Below are positions 28,106 to 36,673 of a stretch of DNA of 64,000 nt, piece by piece. Both the position numbers and the translations under genes were made by a program. Every line of letters starts with the position of its first letter. The stretch's first letter is position 1. Source of the DNA: Acinetobacter sp. XS-4 (lineage in GTDB: Bacteria; Pseudomonadota; Gammaproteobacteria; Pseudomonadales; Moraxellaceae). The stretch spans positions 930,001 through 994,000 of the forward strand of contig NZ_CP094657.1 in the NCBI RefSeq assembly GCF_023920705.1, read 5' to 3'. The notes below the pieces were generated by a model. That model saw nothing but the letters and a program-made list of their open reading frames with translations, made no database searches and was not told the origin of the DNA.

Positions 28106-28132
28106 AAAGCCCTCAAATGAGGGCTTTATTTT
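28106..28132. terminator. Bidirectional terminator after serC
   Basis: AAAGCCCTC and GAGGGCTTT form a perfect 9-bp stem with a four-base loop, with T-rich DNA to the right and A-rich DNA to the left. It can also end the convergent 50-residue ORF at 28143-28295. Confidence 0.85.
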
Positions 28133-28142
28133 TAAATAAATT

Positions 28143-28295
28143 TTATGAATTAAAAGGTACTAAACCAAACTGGTGCATGAATATAGCTGCTAAAAACATA
28201 CCCAATACAAAAAAGCAAAACGCACCAGTATCGACCTTTACGCGCAGGCTACTAGATTGAATGAGGCTGGTGGTTTGTTCGGGTATAATCTTCAT
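28143..28295 (-). CDS. Small single-helix membrane protein, 50 residues
   Basis: A short minus-strand open frame encodes 50 residues beginning MKIIPEQTTSLIQ. A polar, basic first half (SSSLRVKV) is followed by one strong hydrophobic helix (about residues 24-47, FCFFVLGMFLAAIFMHQFGL). An AGG lies 7 bases before the ATG. It sits between the serC terminator and the 315-residue hypothetical gene, in the same direction as the latter and 33 bases after its stop, so the two may be co-transcribed. I do not recognise a family. Support is the start context, composition and placement. Confidence 0.55.
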   Translation of the reverse strand: MKIIPEQTTSLIQSSSLRVKVDTGAFCFFVLGMFLAAIFMHQFGLVPFNS

Positions 28296-28328
28296 TCAAT
28301 AACCTAATTATTAAAATATTAGTGAAAT

Positions 28329-29270
28329 TCAATTAGTTTCACCCTTTTTAGCACAAATAGTCGCTTGAATCCAGATATTGCCGCGAATATATTCGCCAAT
28401 ATTAAAGTTTTTATACAAATCGTTTTTGGTTGCAATGCGCACTAATATGGCAGGAAGATCATCTTCTAAAACCAAAGTAACATCATAAAGGGTATATTCT
28501 GCCCCCATAAATGTCATAGAAGTTTTGCCAACAATATTACCTTGGAACCATGCTTCATCTTCTTGACCAAGATTTTCACCATATAAATAAGCAACCATTT
28601 TAGAAAAATCAACGGTTACAGGTTCTTGATCTTCTGGGGTTTTTGGTTGCCATTCATTAATAAGTTCCTGTAAATTTTCAGGAGCAATACCATTATGTTC
28701 AGTCAAAATCGCATTTAATGCACGGTGATGTTTAATTGAGGCTGGATCATCAACAACGATTTTTTCGCCTGCTGGAACAGGTTCTAATTCATAAGCCCAA
28801 GCATTAAATTGAACTTGATAATCTTGAGTTTTGTCATATTGACAAGCGTTAACGCTAAATAAATTATCAAATGCATAAACCGTTGTATCTTTATTTAGTT
28901 TTAAACTTAAAACTGCTTGGGTCGCAGAGTCACAAGTAATGATACGTTCAATTTTCGCATTATATTGATATGGACTTTCAAAACTTGGAAAGGCTGTTTT
29001 GAGCGCTCGAGGTTTTTGATTTTCAACCGCAATAATCTGGTTGATCGTAACTTTTTGGTTTTGTGGGCCTTGAATCAACCAAAAAGATTGATCCATATCT
29101 TCTTCATGTTCACATAAGCCCATTGGCATTACAGGTGCATCAAGTGCTAGTCCTAACCATTTTGGTACATCTGTTTCAGGATGGGACGTCAATAAATTCC
29201 AATGTTCGCCATGACTACCAAAATTTTGGTCATTTACTTTAATTACTTCTGGACTGTTTTGATTTTTCAT
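28329..29270 (-). CDS. Uncharacterised protein, 313 residues
   Basis: I do not recognise this protein. It is acidic, soluble-looking, lacks a signal peptide or membrane helix, and is rich in Asn, Gln, Glu and aromatic residues. Segments such as GSHGEHWNLLTSHPETDVPKW near the start and FNIGEYIRGNIWIQATI near the end look like conserved blocks. Four cysteines are scattered. Codon usage and composition match the neighbours, so I see no sign of recent transfer. The start could be 29276 or 29270 (two in-frame ATGs); I chose the second. It may be transcribed together with the 50-residue membrane protein downstream. Confidence 0.7.
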   Translation of the reverse strand: MKNQNSPEVIKVNDQNFGSHGEHWNLLTSHPETDVPKWLGLALDAPVMPMGLCEHEEDMDQSFWLIQGPQNQKVTINQIIAVENQKPRALKTAFPSFESPYQYNAKIERIITCDSATQAVLSLKLNKDTTVYAFDNLFSVNACQYDKTQDYQVQFNAWAYELEPVPAGEKIVVDDPASIKHHRALNAILTEHNGIAPENLQELINEWQPKTPEDQEPVTVDFSKMVAYLYGENLGQEDEAWFQGNIVGKTSMTFMGAEYTLYDVTLVLEDDLPAILVRIATKNDLYKNFNIGEYIRGNIWIQATICAKKGETN

Positions 29271-29534
29271 AAGCACGATGCTGTTGGGTTCACATTACTT
29301 GTTATATTAAATCGAGGGTGTTTACTGTTTTTCAAGTCACCATATGTAAATTCTCTTGTAAAAGCACATATTTAGTCATTTAAAGATAGATATTGCTTCT
29401 ATTTATAAAATAAAAGGTAGATCTGGCCAGTAAAAAACTTAAACACCAAATTAAAAATAAGTTTAATGCTTATTACTATTCACCTTAGAAAAGCATCTGT
29501 TAGACTTATATTTTTAGTGGAAATAGAGAATAAC

Positions 29535-30005
29535 GTGCTGCCATTTAAACTATGGGTAGACGCAGATGCCTTACCAAGAATCTTACGTGAAGTGATTTTG
29601 CGCGCATCAGATCGTTATCAGTTAGAAGTTATCTTTGTTGCTAATCAAAATGTTGGTATTACACCTTCTGTTCGCATCAAGTCAATACAGGTTTTAAGTG
29701 GTGCTGATCAGGCCGATAAAGAAATAGTCGATCGTATGATTGAGAATGACATTGTCATTACGCAAGATATTCCACTAGCTGCTCAAATTATTGAAAAAGG
29801 CGGCGTTGCCATTCATCCCCGAGGCGAAGTCTATACAACCGCTAATGTTAAGGCACGGTTACATCTGCGCGATTTCATGGATACGCTTCGTGGTGCCGGT
29901 GTACAAACGGGTGGCCCACCGCCTATTTCCGAGCGAGATAAGCGTGAATTTTCAAGTGCACTAGATCAAACAATTTTAAAGCAGAAACGTAAAACAGCTA
30001 AGTGA
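29535..30005 (+). CDS. YaiI/YqxD family protein (UPF0178)
   Basis: This 156-residue protein of the YaiI/YqxD (UPF0178) family starts with [16 protein letters not shown], carries the VDADA motif of a PIN-like fold, and has the conserved central [21 protein letters not shown] and RGEVYT segments. Its biochemical role is not established; a nucleic-acid-related function has been suggested by fold. I start at GTG 29535, since this aligns with the family N-terminus; the ATG at 29466 would add 23 unrelated residues. The EamA transporter follows 7 bases later and is probably co-transcribed. Confidence 0.82.
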   Translation: MLPFKLWVDADALPRILREVILRASDRYQLEVIFVANQNVGITPSVRIKSIQVLSGADQADKEIVDRMIENDIVITQDIPLAAQIIEKGGVAIHPRGEVYTTANVKARLHLRDFMDTLRGAGVQTGGPPPISERDKREFSSALDQTILKQKRKTAK

Positions 30006-30012
30006 GCATCGC

Positions 30013-30921
30013 ATGCCATCGCAAACCAATTTGGCTTTAACCTATGCCTTGTTAGTGTTTATTTGGGCAACCACTCCATTGGCTATTGTTTGGAGTGTGT
30101 CTGATTTACATCTTATGTGGGCATTGTTGTTACGCTTTTTTATTGCATTACCTTTAGCCGTGACCATATTACTGATTTTAAGAACACCTTTTCCGACTCA
30201 TCGACAAGCAATTCATAGTTATGTTGCTGGATCTTTTAGTTTAATTGGTTCTCAAATTTTTACCTATGCGGCTACTCAATATTTAAGTTCAGGCATGATT
30301 GCGCTTATGTTTGGTTTAGCGCCTATTATGGCTGGACTTATTGGGCGATTTGCATTTGGCCAACAACTTTATAAGTTGCAATGGCTAGGTATGGCGATTG
30401 CGGTCAGCGGATTGGCTATCATTTGTTTAAATGGTACAAATCAGCATGTGCATCCGTTCGGCATTGTCCTCATGCTGATGAGTGTATTTGTCTATTCTTT
30501 TTCAATTTTTTGGGTCAAGAAAGTTAATGCACAGATTCAGCCTATGGCTCAGGCAACAGGTTCTATTTTAGTGTCTTCAATTTTGGCAAGTTGTCTTATT
30601 CCATTTATTTGGCAATATGCACCAACACATTTTCCAGAAGCTAAATCTTTATTTGCCTTAATTTATACGGTACTGATGGCTTCATTAGTTGCCATGTTTT
30701 GTTATTTCAAGCTTATACAAAATATTCAGGCAACAACTTTATCTTTAACAACGGTAATTACGCCAATGTTAGCTATGATGATTGGAGCAGCTTTAAACCA
30801 CGAACAACTGTCGATTATGGTCTTTGTGGGGGCTTTGATTATCTTGTTTGGACTATTTTTATATTTCTATAAAGACATTCAAGCAAATCGAAATTTTGTT
30901 CGACATATTAAGTCTAAATAG
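30013..30921 (+). CDS. EamA-type (DMT superfamily) transporter
   Basis: This 302-residue inner-membrane protein has about ten hydrophobic helices made of two EamA repeats (roughly 10-140 and 150-285), with the family-typical FIWATTPLAIVW near the start and a second-repeat LTTVITPMLAMMIG. DMT transporters export or import metabolites, and the substrate cannot be predicted from sequence. It lies 7 bases after yaiI. No terminator is visible directly after it. Confidence 0.85.
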   Translation: MPSQTNLALTYALLVFIWATTPLAIVWSVSDLHLMWALLLRFFIALPLAVTILLILRTPFPTHRQAIHSYVAGSFSLIGSQIFTYAATQYLSSGMIALMFGLAPIMAGLIGRFAFGQQLYKLQWLGMAIAVSGLAIICLNGTNQHVHPFGIVLMLMSVFVYSFSIFWVKKVNAQIQPMAQATGSILVSSILASCLIPFIWQYAPTHFPEAKSLFALIYTVLMASLVAMFCYFKLIQNIQATTLSLTTVITPMLAMMIGAALNHEQLSIMVFVGALIILFGLFLYFYKDIQANRNFVRHIKSK

Positions 30922-30947
30922 GAGAAGATTTGGGTAATTTGTTGAGC

Positions 30948-31058
30948 TTATTCATTAAATTGTTCTAATTCGTAGCGAAATGCATGATCAAATTGATCTC
31001 CCAACTTAAGTAGTAGAAAATAGCGCAGCAATATAATATTAGGATTGTTAAGGGAAGG
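30948..31058 (-). other. Possible gene remnant: coding-like tail without a start
   Basis: On the minus strand a 37-codon open stretch ends in TAA at 30948-30950 and reads as plausible protein (RYFLLLKLGDQFDHAFRYELEQFNE at its end), but an in-frame TGA precedes it at 31059-31061 and there is no ATG. It could be the 3' end of a decayed gene or a small ORF using TTG at 31031. The evidence is amino-acid composition only. Confidence 0.2.
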
Positions 31059-31180
31059 TCAGAACTTACTGATTTTTAAACCTTAATACAGCATCTAACG
31101 ATATGGCCAAATAGTAGATGTCGACGTAATTTGACTTTAGCATCTGCTATTTCCCATCAATCACCTTGGATTTAGAAGGT

Positions 31181-32416
31181 ATGTTTAAACCAATCTCACT
31201 GTATATAGGGTTGAGATATACTCGCGCAAGACGCAGTAATCATTTTATTTCTTTTATTGCATTGGTTTCGATGATCGGTTTGACACTAGGTGTCGCTGTG
31301 CTGATTACGGTACTTTCTGTGATGAACGGTTTCGATCGCGAATTGAAAAACCGTGTTTTGGGAATGGTGCCGCAAGCGACAGTTTCATCTACACAAATCC
31401 TCACGGATTGGCCTGAACTGGTAAAACGAGTTGAACATCATCCACATGTAACTGGGGTTGCACCTTTTACCCAATTGCAAGGTATGTTAACCGCGCAAGG
31501 TCAAGTCGCTGGTATTATGGTGACGGGTATTGATCCAAAATATGAAAAGAATGTATCTATTATTCAAAATCATATTGTTGCTGGTAGCTTAGATTCACTG
31601 AAAAAGGGTGAGTTTGGTATTGTTCTTGGTAAGGATATGGCCGATTCATTAGGCTTGCGTCTAAATGACAGTGTGACATTGGTTTTACCTGAAGCAACGC
31701 CATCTCCAGCGGGTGTAGTACCTCGTTTCAAGCGTTTTAAAGTAGTTGGTATTTTTAGTGTAGGTGCAGAGGTTGACTCTATGGTGGGTTATATCGCCCT
31801 CTACGATGCTTCAACCCTATTACGCTTACCAGATGGTGCCCAAGGTGTCCGTTTAAAACTAGATGATATTTTTGCCGCGCCACAAGTTGCAGATGACTTG
31901 GTGAAAAGTTTGCCAAGCAATTTTTATGCAACGAATTGGACCTATACGCATGGTAATTTGTTTAATGCCATTCAAATGGAAAAAACACTCGTTGGTTTGT
32001 TACTTGTACTTATCATTGTTGTTGCAGCATTTAATATCGTTTCATCATTGGTTATGGTGGTAACTGATAAAAAATCAGATATTGCTATTTTACGTACATT
32101 AGGTGCTTCGCCATCAATGATTACTAAAATATTTATGGTGCAAGGTACTGTTATTGGTGTGATTGGGACAGTTGCTGGTACGGTTTTAGGTGTAATTTTG
32201 GCTCTAACCATTAGTGATATCATTTCATGGTTTAACAATGTGTTGGGCTTAAATCTATTTGATGCTTACTTTGTGCATTACCTACCTTCTTATTTAAGAT
32301 GGCAAGATGTGACTATTATTGTGACTGTGTCTTTACTTCTTAGCTTCTTGGCAACGATTTATCCGGCACTTCGTGCGGCCAAAGTTCAACCTGCCGAGGC
32401 ACTGCGTTATGAGTAA
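31181..32416 (+). CDS. Lipoprotein-releasing permease LolF/LolC-E family
   Basis: This 411-residue MacB/LolCE-type permease, with LolD, extracts lipoproteins from the inner membrane and hands them to LolA. One N-terminal helix (about 24-48) is followed by a large periplasmic domain and three C-terminal helices (near 270, 315 and 380). The N-terminus ISLYIGLRYTRARRSNHFISFIA matches LolC/LolE closely. Only one permease gene precedes lolD, so the complex is probably a LolF2-LolD2 homodimer form, as described for Acinetobacter. I start at 31181 (AGAAGG just upstream) rather than 31166. Its 3' end overlaps lolD by 8 bases. Confidence 0.88.
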   Translation: MFKPISLYIGLRYTRARRSNHFISFIALVSMIGLTLGVAVLITVLSVMNGFDRELKNRVLGMVPQATVSSTQILTDWPELVKRVEHHPHVTGVAPFTQLQGMLTAQGQVAGIMVTGIDPKYEKNVSIIQNHIVAGSLDSLKKGEFGIVLGKDMADSLGLRLNDSVTLVLPEATPSPAGVVPRFKRFKVVGIFSVGAEVDSMVGYIALYDASTLLRLPDGAQGVRLKLDDIFAAPQVADDLVKSLPSNFYATNWTYTHGNLFNAIQMEKTLVGLLLVLIIVVAAFNIVSSLVMVVTDKKSDIAILRTLGASPSMITKIFMVQGTVIGVIGTVAGTVLGVILALTISDIISWFNNVLGLNLFDAYFVHYLPSYLRWQDVTIIVTVSLLLSFLATIYPALRAAKVQPAEALRYE

Positions 32417-33095
32417 AATTGTTTTAGAAGCAAAAGATATCTATAAACATTTTGATGATGGTAAATCTAAGGTTGAAGTCATTAAAGGTCTTTCTTTACA
32501 AGTTGAAGCAGGGCAGTTTGTTTCGATTGTTGGTGCGAGTGGTTCAGGTAAAAGTACATTGCTTCATGCGCTAGGCGGTCTCGAGCAACCAACACAAGGT
32601 CAAGTATTTTTAAATGGTCAGCGTTTTGATAATTTAGGTGAAGCTGAGCGTGGTTTTCAACGTAACAAATACCTTGGTTTTGTTTATCAATTTCACCATT
32701 TGTTACCTGAGTTTACTGCGCTTGAAAATGTGGCAATGCCACTTATGCTTCGCCCAGATAGCCAATACAAATCAGTAAAAGCACAAGCTGAATATTTACT
32801 AGATCGAGTGGGATTATCTCATCGTATGGATCATCAGCCAGGTGAGCTTTCGGGCGGTGAGCGCCAACGTGTTGCTTTGGCTCGTGCTTTGGTCACTCAA
32901 CCTGCGGTTGTTTTGGCTGATGAACCAACAGGAAACCTTGATCGTAAAACAGCTCTAGGTATTTTTGAATTACTGACTGATCTTAAGAAAGAACTCAACA
33001 TGGCTATGCTGATTGTGACTCATGATGAACAGTTGGCTCAGGCAGCAGATTCAATCTTGCATATGGAAGATGGTCTTTGGGTGAGCGGTTCTTAA
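32409..33095 (+). CDS. lolD: Lipoprotein-releasing ABC ATPase LolD
   Basis: LolD powers lipoprotein release. The 228-residue ATPase has Walker A GASGSGKST (about 48-56), the LolD-typical Q-loop region YQFHHLLPEFTALENVAMPL, the signature LSGGERQR, and Walker B VVLADEPTGNLD followed by the H-loop VTHDEQ. The start at 32409 overlaps the end of the permease gene by 8 bases, so translation is coupled. A terminator follows. Confidence 0.95.
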   Translation: MSKIVLEAKDIYKHFDDGKSKVEVIKGLSLQVEAGQFVSIVGASGSGKSTLLHALGGLEQPTQGQVFLNGQRFDNLGEAERGFQRNKYLGFVYQFHHLLPEFTALENVAMPLMLRPDSQYKSVKAQAEYLLDRVGLSHRMDHQPGELSGGERQRVALARALVTQPAVVLADEPTGNLDRKTALGIFELLTDLKKELNMAMLIVTHDEQLAQAADSILHMEDGLWVSGS

Positions 33096-33120
33096 AAAAT
33101 TGTCATTAAATCACATTGTT

Positions 33121-33147
33121 AAAGCCCACTTAGTTGGGCTTTAATTT
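33121..33147 (+). terminator. Terminator after lolD
   Basis: AAAGCCCA and TGGGCTTT make an 8-bp perfect stem with a 6-base loop, followed by a T-rich tract. Confidence 0.8.
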
Positions 33148-33177
33148 TGCCCTAAAAAGATAATGATATGACTTTAA

Positions 33178-35604
33178 ATGTTAAAACTTATTTTAGTGGG
33201 GTGGATTGTAGGTATTGCATTCATGGGAATAGATCTTCCTTTAATAATGCAATATGGTTGGGTTGGTAAAGTTCTACTCTTGATCAGCTTTATTTTTTAT
33301 ATTTTTAAGCGGCATATTTTTGTAAATCGTCCCATATTAAAAGCAGTTTATTGTTTAATCTGTGGGCTAAGCCTTTTTGTTATAGGCTATCAATATGCTC
33401 AGCACGCCTTAAATGAAAGATTACAATTACGGGAGATGCGACCTGAGTCTTTAGACATTATTGTTTATATAGACCGAATAAGTGAAGAAAAAGATAATAA
33501 GACACAGCAAGTCGCTCAGGTTCTAGGGCGGTCATCCGATGTGGTGAATTGGTTGTTATATTTAAAAAATGAAAATGCTTTGATAGAAGGGCCAAAATTA
33601 CAATTAGATCATTACTATCGAATTTCAGGTAAAACCAGACCAGCTCATAGTTATGCAGTAGCAGGTGCTTTTGATCAAGAACAATGGTTCATTCAACGAA
33701 ACATAATGTCAGGTTTCAGTGTTCAGCATGTTGAGCCTTTAAGCTCAAATGAAATTTATCGATTGGGTTATCAAAATCACTTACAACAGCAACAGAAGTT
33801 TTTTACTAGGCAACAATTAAATATAGAAAAACTCCGACTAAAATTTAGATTAATGCTAAAAAAATCTCCCTTTCAGAATAAAGGATTGTTATTAGCGCTT
33901 TTGACAGGGGATGAAAGTCTTTTAAATGAAGATATTAAAAATCAATTTAAACAGTTAGGAATCTCTCATTTGTTGGCCATTTCAGGGCCTCATGTCCTCA
34001 TTTTTGCAATCTTGTTATCATGGGGATTACATCAATTAGTACGACGTTATTATCCTCAGCTTTATTTGTGGCAACCCAAGCAAATATTGGCAATGATTCC
34101 GTTATGTTTTGGAGTATTGATTTATACGACTTTTGTCGGCTTTGAAATTCCAGCCTTAAGAACGTTACTTTCAGTATTTTTATTTGCCTTTTTATTGTTG
34201 ATCAAACTGCCTGTTAAGCCATTCTCGCTCTTGGTTTACAGCGCAAGTCTACTTTTATTTTTCGACCCATTTAGTGTCTTATCGGCAGGTTTTTGGCTCT
34301 CTTATGGTTCTTGCTTTATTTTGTTACGTATTTATCAAACCATAGTACAGGCTCCAAATCTTGCTTCAGTGGGTCTGCTATCTAGAATAATGCTTTTAAC
34401 TAAAACCCTAATTGAATCTCAGGGCAAAATATTTATTGCCCTATGTCCTCTAATGTTGATTTTCTTCCAACAGATTTCATGGGTTGCACCTCTCACAAAT
34501 ATTATTGCTGTTCCTCTGTTAGGAGGAGTTATTGTTCCTTTAAATATTTTCGCTGCTTGTGCGTGGCTTATTTTTAATTCACTTGGAAATGCACTCTTTC
34601 AGATTAATGATTTTTTGCTCAGCATGGTGCTGACGTGTTTTAGTCTTTTAGAGAAATTATCTTTACCATTGCAAGGTTTTAGTCTGACACCACTGGCTTT
34701 GATAGGCTTAAGCTGTGCCATTATTATCTTATTTTTACCACGTGGTGTTTTACCGAAATCTTGGAGTCTTATATGTTGTTTACCCTTAGTCATTCCGAAT
34801 AAAACCTCTCAGCAAATCCAATTAAATATTATAGACGTAGGCCAAGGGCAGGCGATTTTTCTACAACACTCAGAGCAGACATGGTTAATTGATACGGGTG
34901 GTTCTTATGATGAGAAGGCTTTCAGTATTGGTCAAAATGTAGTAATTCCCTATTTACGCCAGAAAGGTATTAATCAACTAAATCATGTGGTGTTATCTCA
35001 TCTTGACCAAGATCATAGTGGGGCATTTCCCGCCATAAGACAGGCTTTTCCTATCAAACAAGTTATATCAAATCAGCTATGGGCAGAGCAGGTGAAAGAA
35101 CCATTTACCTATTGTCATCAAGGACAAAAATGGCAATATCCTCAGTTAGATATTGAGATACTTTGGCCCAAAGAAAATGATTTAAATTTAGTTCCTTCTA
35201 ATCAAAATGAATATTCTTGTGTCGTTTATATTCATTTAAAACAAGTAAGGGGTTATCAGAACTATTTAATTATGGGGGATGCGGGATGGGAAGCGGAATA
35301 TCAATTGATAAAAGAATATCCTGATTTAAAAGTAGATGTTTTGATATTAGGCCATCATGGCAGTAAACATAGTTCAGCCTATGATTTCTTAGCGACTTTA
35401 AATCCGAAGCTTGTTATTGCCTCTGCTGGTTTTAATAACCGATATGGTCATCCAAGCAAAGAGGTTTTAGCGAGAATACAAGAACTTAATATTCCGTTTA
35501 AAAGCACCGTTGAGCAAGGAACATTAAGCTTTGTATCTCAAGATTATCAAATGGTTTTATACACTCGACGTTTCGAGCGTACTTGGCTTCACAGAACTTT
35601 GTGA
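33178..35604 (+). CDS. comEC: DNA internalization protein ComEC/Rec2
   Basis: ComEC forms the inner-membrane channel that takes up single-stranded DNA in natural transformation. The 808-residue protein has N-terminal helices, a ComEC N-terminal/OB-like domain, the multi-helix competence domain (LLALLTGDESLL, GISHLLAISGPHV), and a C-terminal metallo-beta-lactamase-like domain with SHLDQDHSG (H608, D610, D612, H613), probably the strand-degrading nuclease. The gene appears intact, consistent with a transformable host. Its last 48 bases overlap the convergent acyltransferase gene. Confidence 0.93.
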   Translation: MLKLILVGWIVGIAFMGIDLPLIMQYGWVGKVLLLISFIFYIFKRHIFVNRPILKAVYCLICGLSLFVIGYQYAQHALNERLQLREMRPESLDIIVYIDRISEEKDNKTQQVAQVLGRSSDVVNWLLYLKNENALIEGPKLQLDHYYRISGKTRPAHSYAVAGAFDQEQWFIQRNIMSGFSVQHVEPLSSNEIYRLGYQNHLQQQQKFFTRQQLNIEKLRLKFRLMLKKSPFQNKGLLLALLTGDESLLNEDIKNQFKQLGISHLLAISGPHVLIFAILLSWGLHQLVRRYYPQLYLWQPKQILAMIPLCFGVLIYTTFVGFEIPALRTLLSVFLFAFLLLIKLPVKPFSLLVYSASLLLFFDPFSVLSAGFWLSYGSCFILLRIYQTIVQAPNLASVGLLSRIMLLTKTLIESQGKIFIALCPLMLIFFQQISWVAPLTNIIAVPLLGGVIVPLNIFAACAWLIFNSLGNALFQINDFLLSMVLTCFSLLEKLSLPLQGFSLTPLALIGLSCAIIILFLPRGVLPKSWSLICCLPLVIPNKTSQQIQLNIIDVGQGQAIFLQHSEQTWLIDTGGSYDEKAFSIGQNVVIPYLRQKGINQLNHVVLSHLDQDHSGAFPAIRQAFPIKQVISNQLWAEQVKEPFTYCHQGQKWQYPQLDIEILWPKENDLNLVPSNQNEYSCVVYIHLKQVRGYQNYLIMGDAGWEAEYQLIKEYPDLKVDVLILGHHGSKHSSAYDFLATLNPKLVIASAGFNNRYGHPSKEVLARIQELNIPFKSTVEQGTLSFVSQDYQMVLYTRRFERTWLHRTL

Positions 35605-36540
35605 AGCTTCTGCTTTAAGCTTAGCCACAATTTGAAGAGCTTCCGCTGGATCAAGATTATAAACATTATCTAAAGCAGGGTTTGCTTTAAAACGTTTATA
35701 ACTCCAGTGGTAATGTTCTGGATAGCGATGAATAAGTTGTTCAATAGCTTGGTGAATGATATAAGTTCCATCATCCGCACTACCTTCGTAGATTTTCTCA
35801 TCCATAGGTTCAATGTGCATCGTAAATCCATCATTTTCGTTACGAATTGCATAAAGGAATAACGCTTTTGCTTTAGTTTTTTGGATGAGCTTGGCGCTTA
35901 AATTACTTGAAGCAAGCGGAACACCAAAATAATTGATCATACTGCCGCCCACGTTGGGCGTATGGTCAGGTAAAATTGCGGTAGTTTGACCTTGTTTTAA
36001 AGCTTTAAAAATTTGTCTTACGCCACTTTCATCAGTAGGAACCAAGTGGGCTCGTTCACGACTACGTGCATCTCGAACAAAACGGTCCGCATCTTCATTT
36101 TTTACAGGCTTGTATAAAATTGTCATTGAAGTGAACTGTGAACACCAAGCATTCAAGATTTCCCATGTACCAAAATGTGGGATGATCATGACAAGCCCTT
36201 TTTTTGCTGCAAGCGCTTCGTGATAGTAATGTTCACCTTCAATATGATGAATTCTTTCGATATTCTTGCTATTTGATGAACCCCAAATACTTAAAAATTC
36301 AAAGTATGAGGTGATTTCATTACGAATAGCTTGTTCCGTAATCTCTATTCGCTGCTGTGGCGTTAAATCTGGAAGAGCGATTTGTAGGTTTAGTTCTATA
36401 CTTTTTGATGTTTTAGTAATTTTTAAAGTATTGATTAACCCTGCCAACATACGGGCAAGAAAACGTCCAAATTTAATTGGCTGGCGGCTAAAAGTTTTGA
36501 GTAGGAAGTAGTTCATGCTTTTTGTATCTAATTTGGTCAT
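35557..36540 (-). CDS. Lipid A-type lysophospholipid acyltransferase (LpxL/LpxM/HtrB family)
   Basis: This 327-residue member of the lauroyl/myristoyl acyltransferase family adds secondary acyl chains to lipid A at the inner membrane. The catalytic HX4E motif is HFGTWE (H122, E127), with an N-terminal membrane-anchoring helix (about 20-42) and the conserved region LPDHTPNVGGSMINYFGVP. The final ~30 residues are a polar tail encoded in the overlap with comEC. Which acyl position it serves (LpxL versus LpxM) cannot be decided here. No Shine-Dalgarno stands out before either ATG (36540 or 36516), so the start is uncertain. Confidence 0.85.
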   Translation of the reverse strand: MTKLDTKSMNYFLLKTFSRQPIKFGRFLARMLAGLINTLKITKTSKSIELNLQIALPDLTPQQRIEITEQAIRNEITSYFEFLSIWGSSNSKNIERIHHIEGEHYYHEALAAKKGLVMIIPHFGTWEILNAWCSQFTSMTILYKPVKNEDADRFVRDARSRERAHLVPTDESGVRQIFKALKQGQTTAILPDHTPNVGGSMINYFGVPLASSNLSAKLIQKTKAKALFLYAIRNENDGFTMHIEPMDEKIYEGSADDGTYIIHQAIEQLIHRYPEHYHWSYKRFKANPALDNVYNLDPAEALQIVAKLKAEASQSSVKPSTLETSSV

Positions 36541-36633
36541 CTATCGCGGGGAAAAGGAAGCAATAATTAAAAAAAGATAAAATTATTATAAATGAAATCA
36601 TATTATTTAGACAGTTTTTATCAAATCAACGTA

Positions 36634-36639
36634 TATAAT
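36634..36639 (+). promoter_or_regulatory. Possible -10 box of the sppA-like gene
   Basis: A perfect TATAAT lies 34 bases before the chosen ATG at 36674. The -35 region at the expected spacing is poor; TAGACA lies slightly too far upstream (36608-36613, 20-base spacer). Confidence 0.35.
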
Positions 36640-36673
36640 GACATCATTTTAGATTAATTTGGATTGGAATTTT

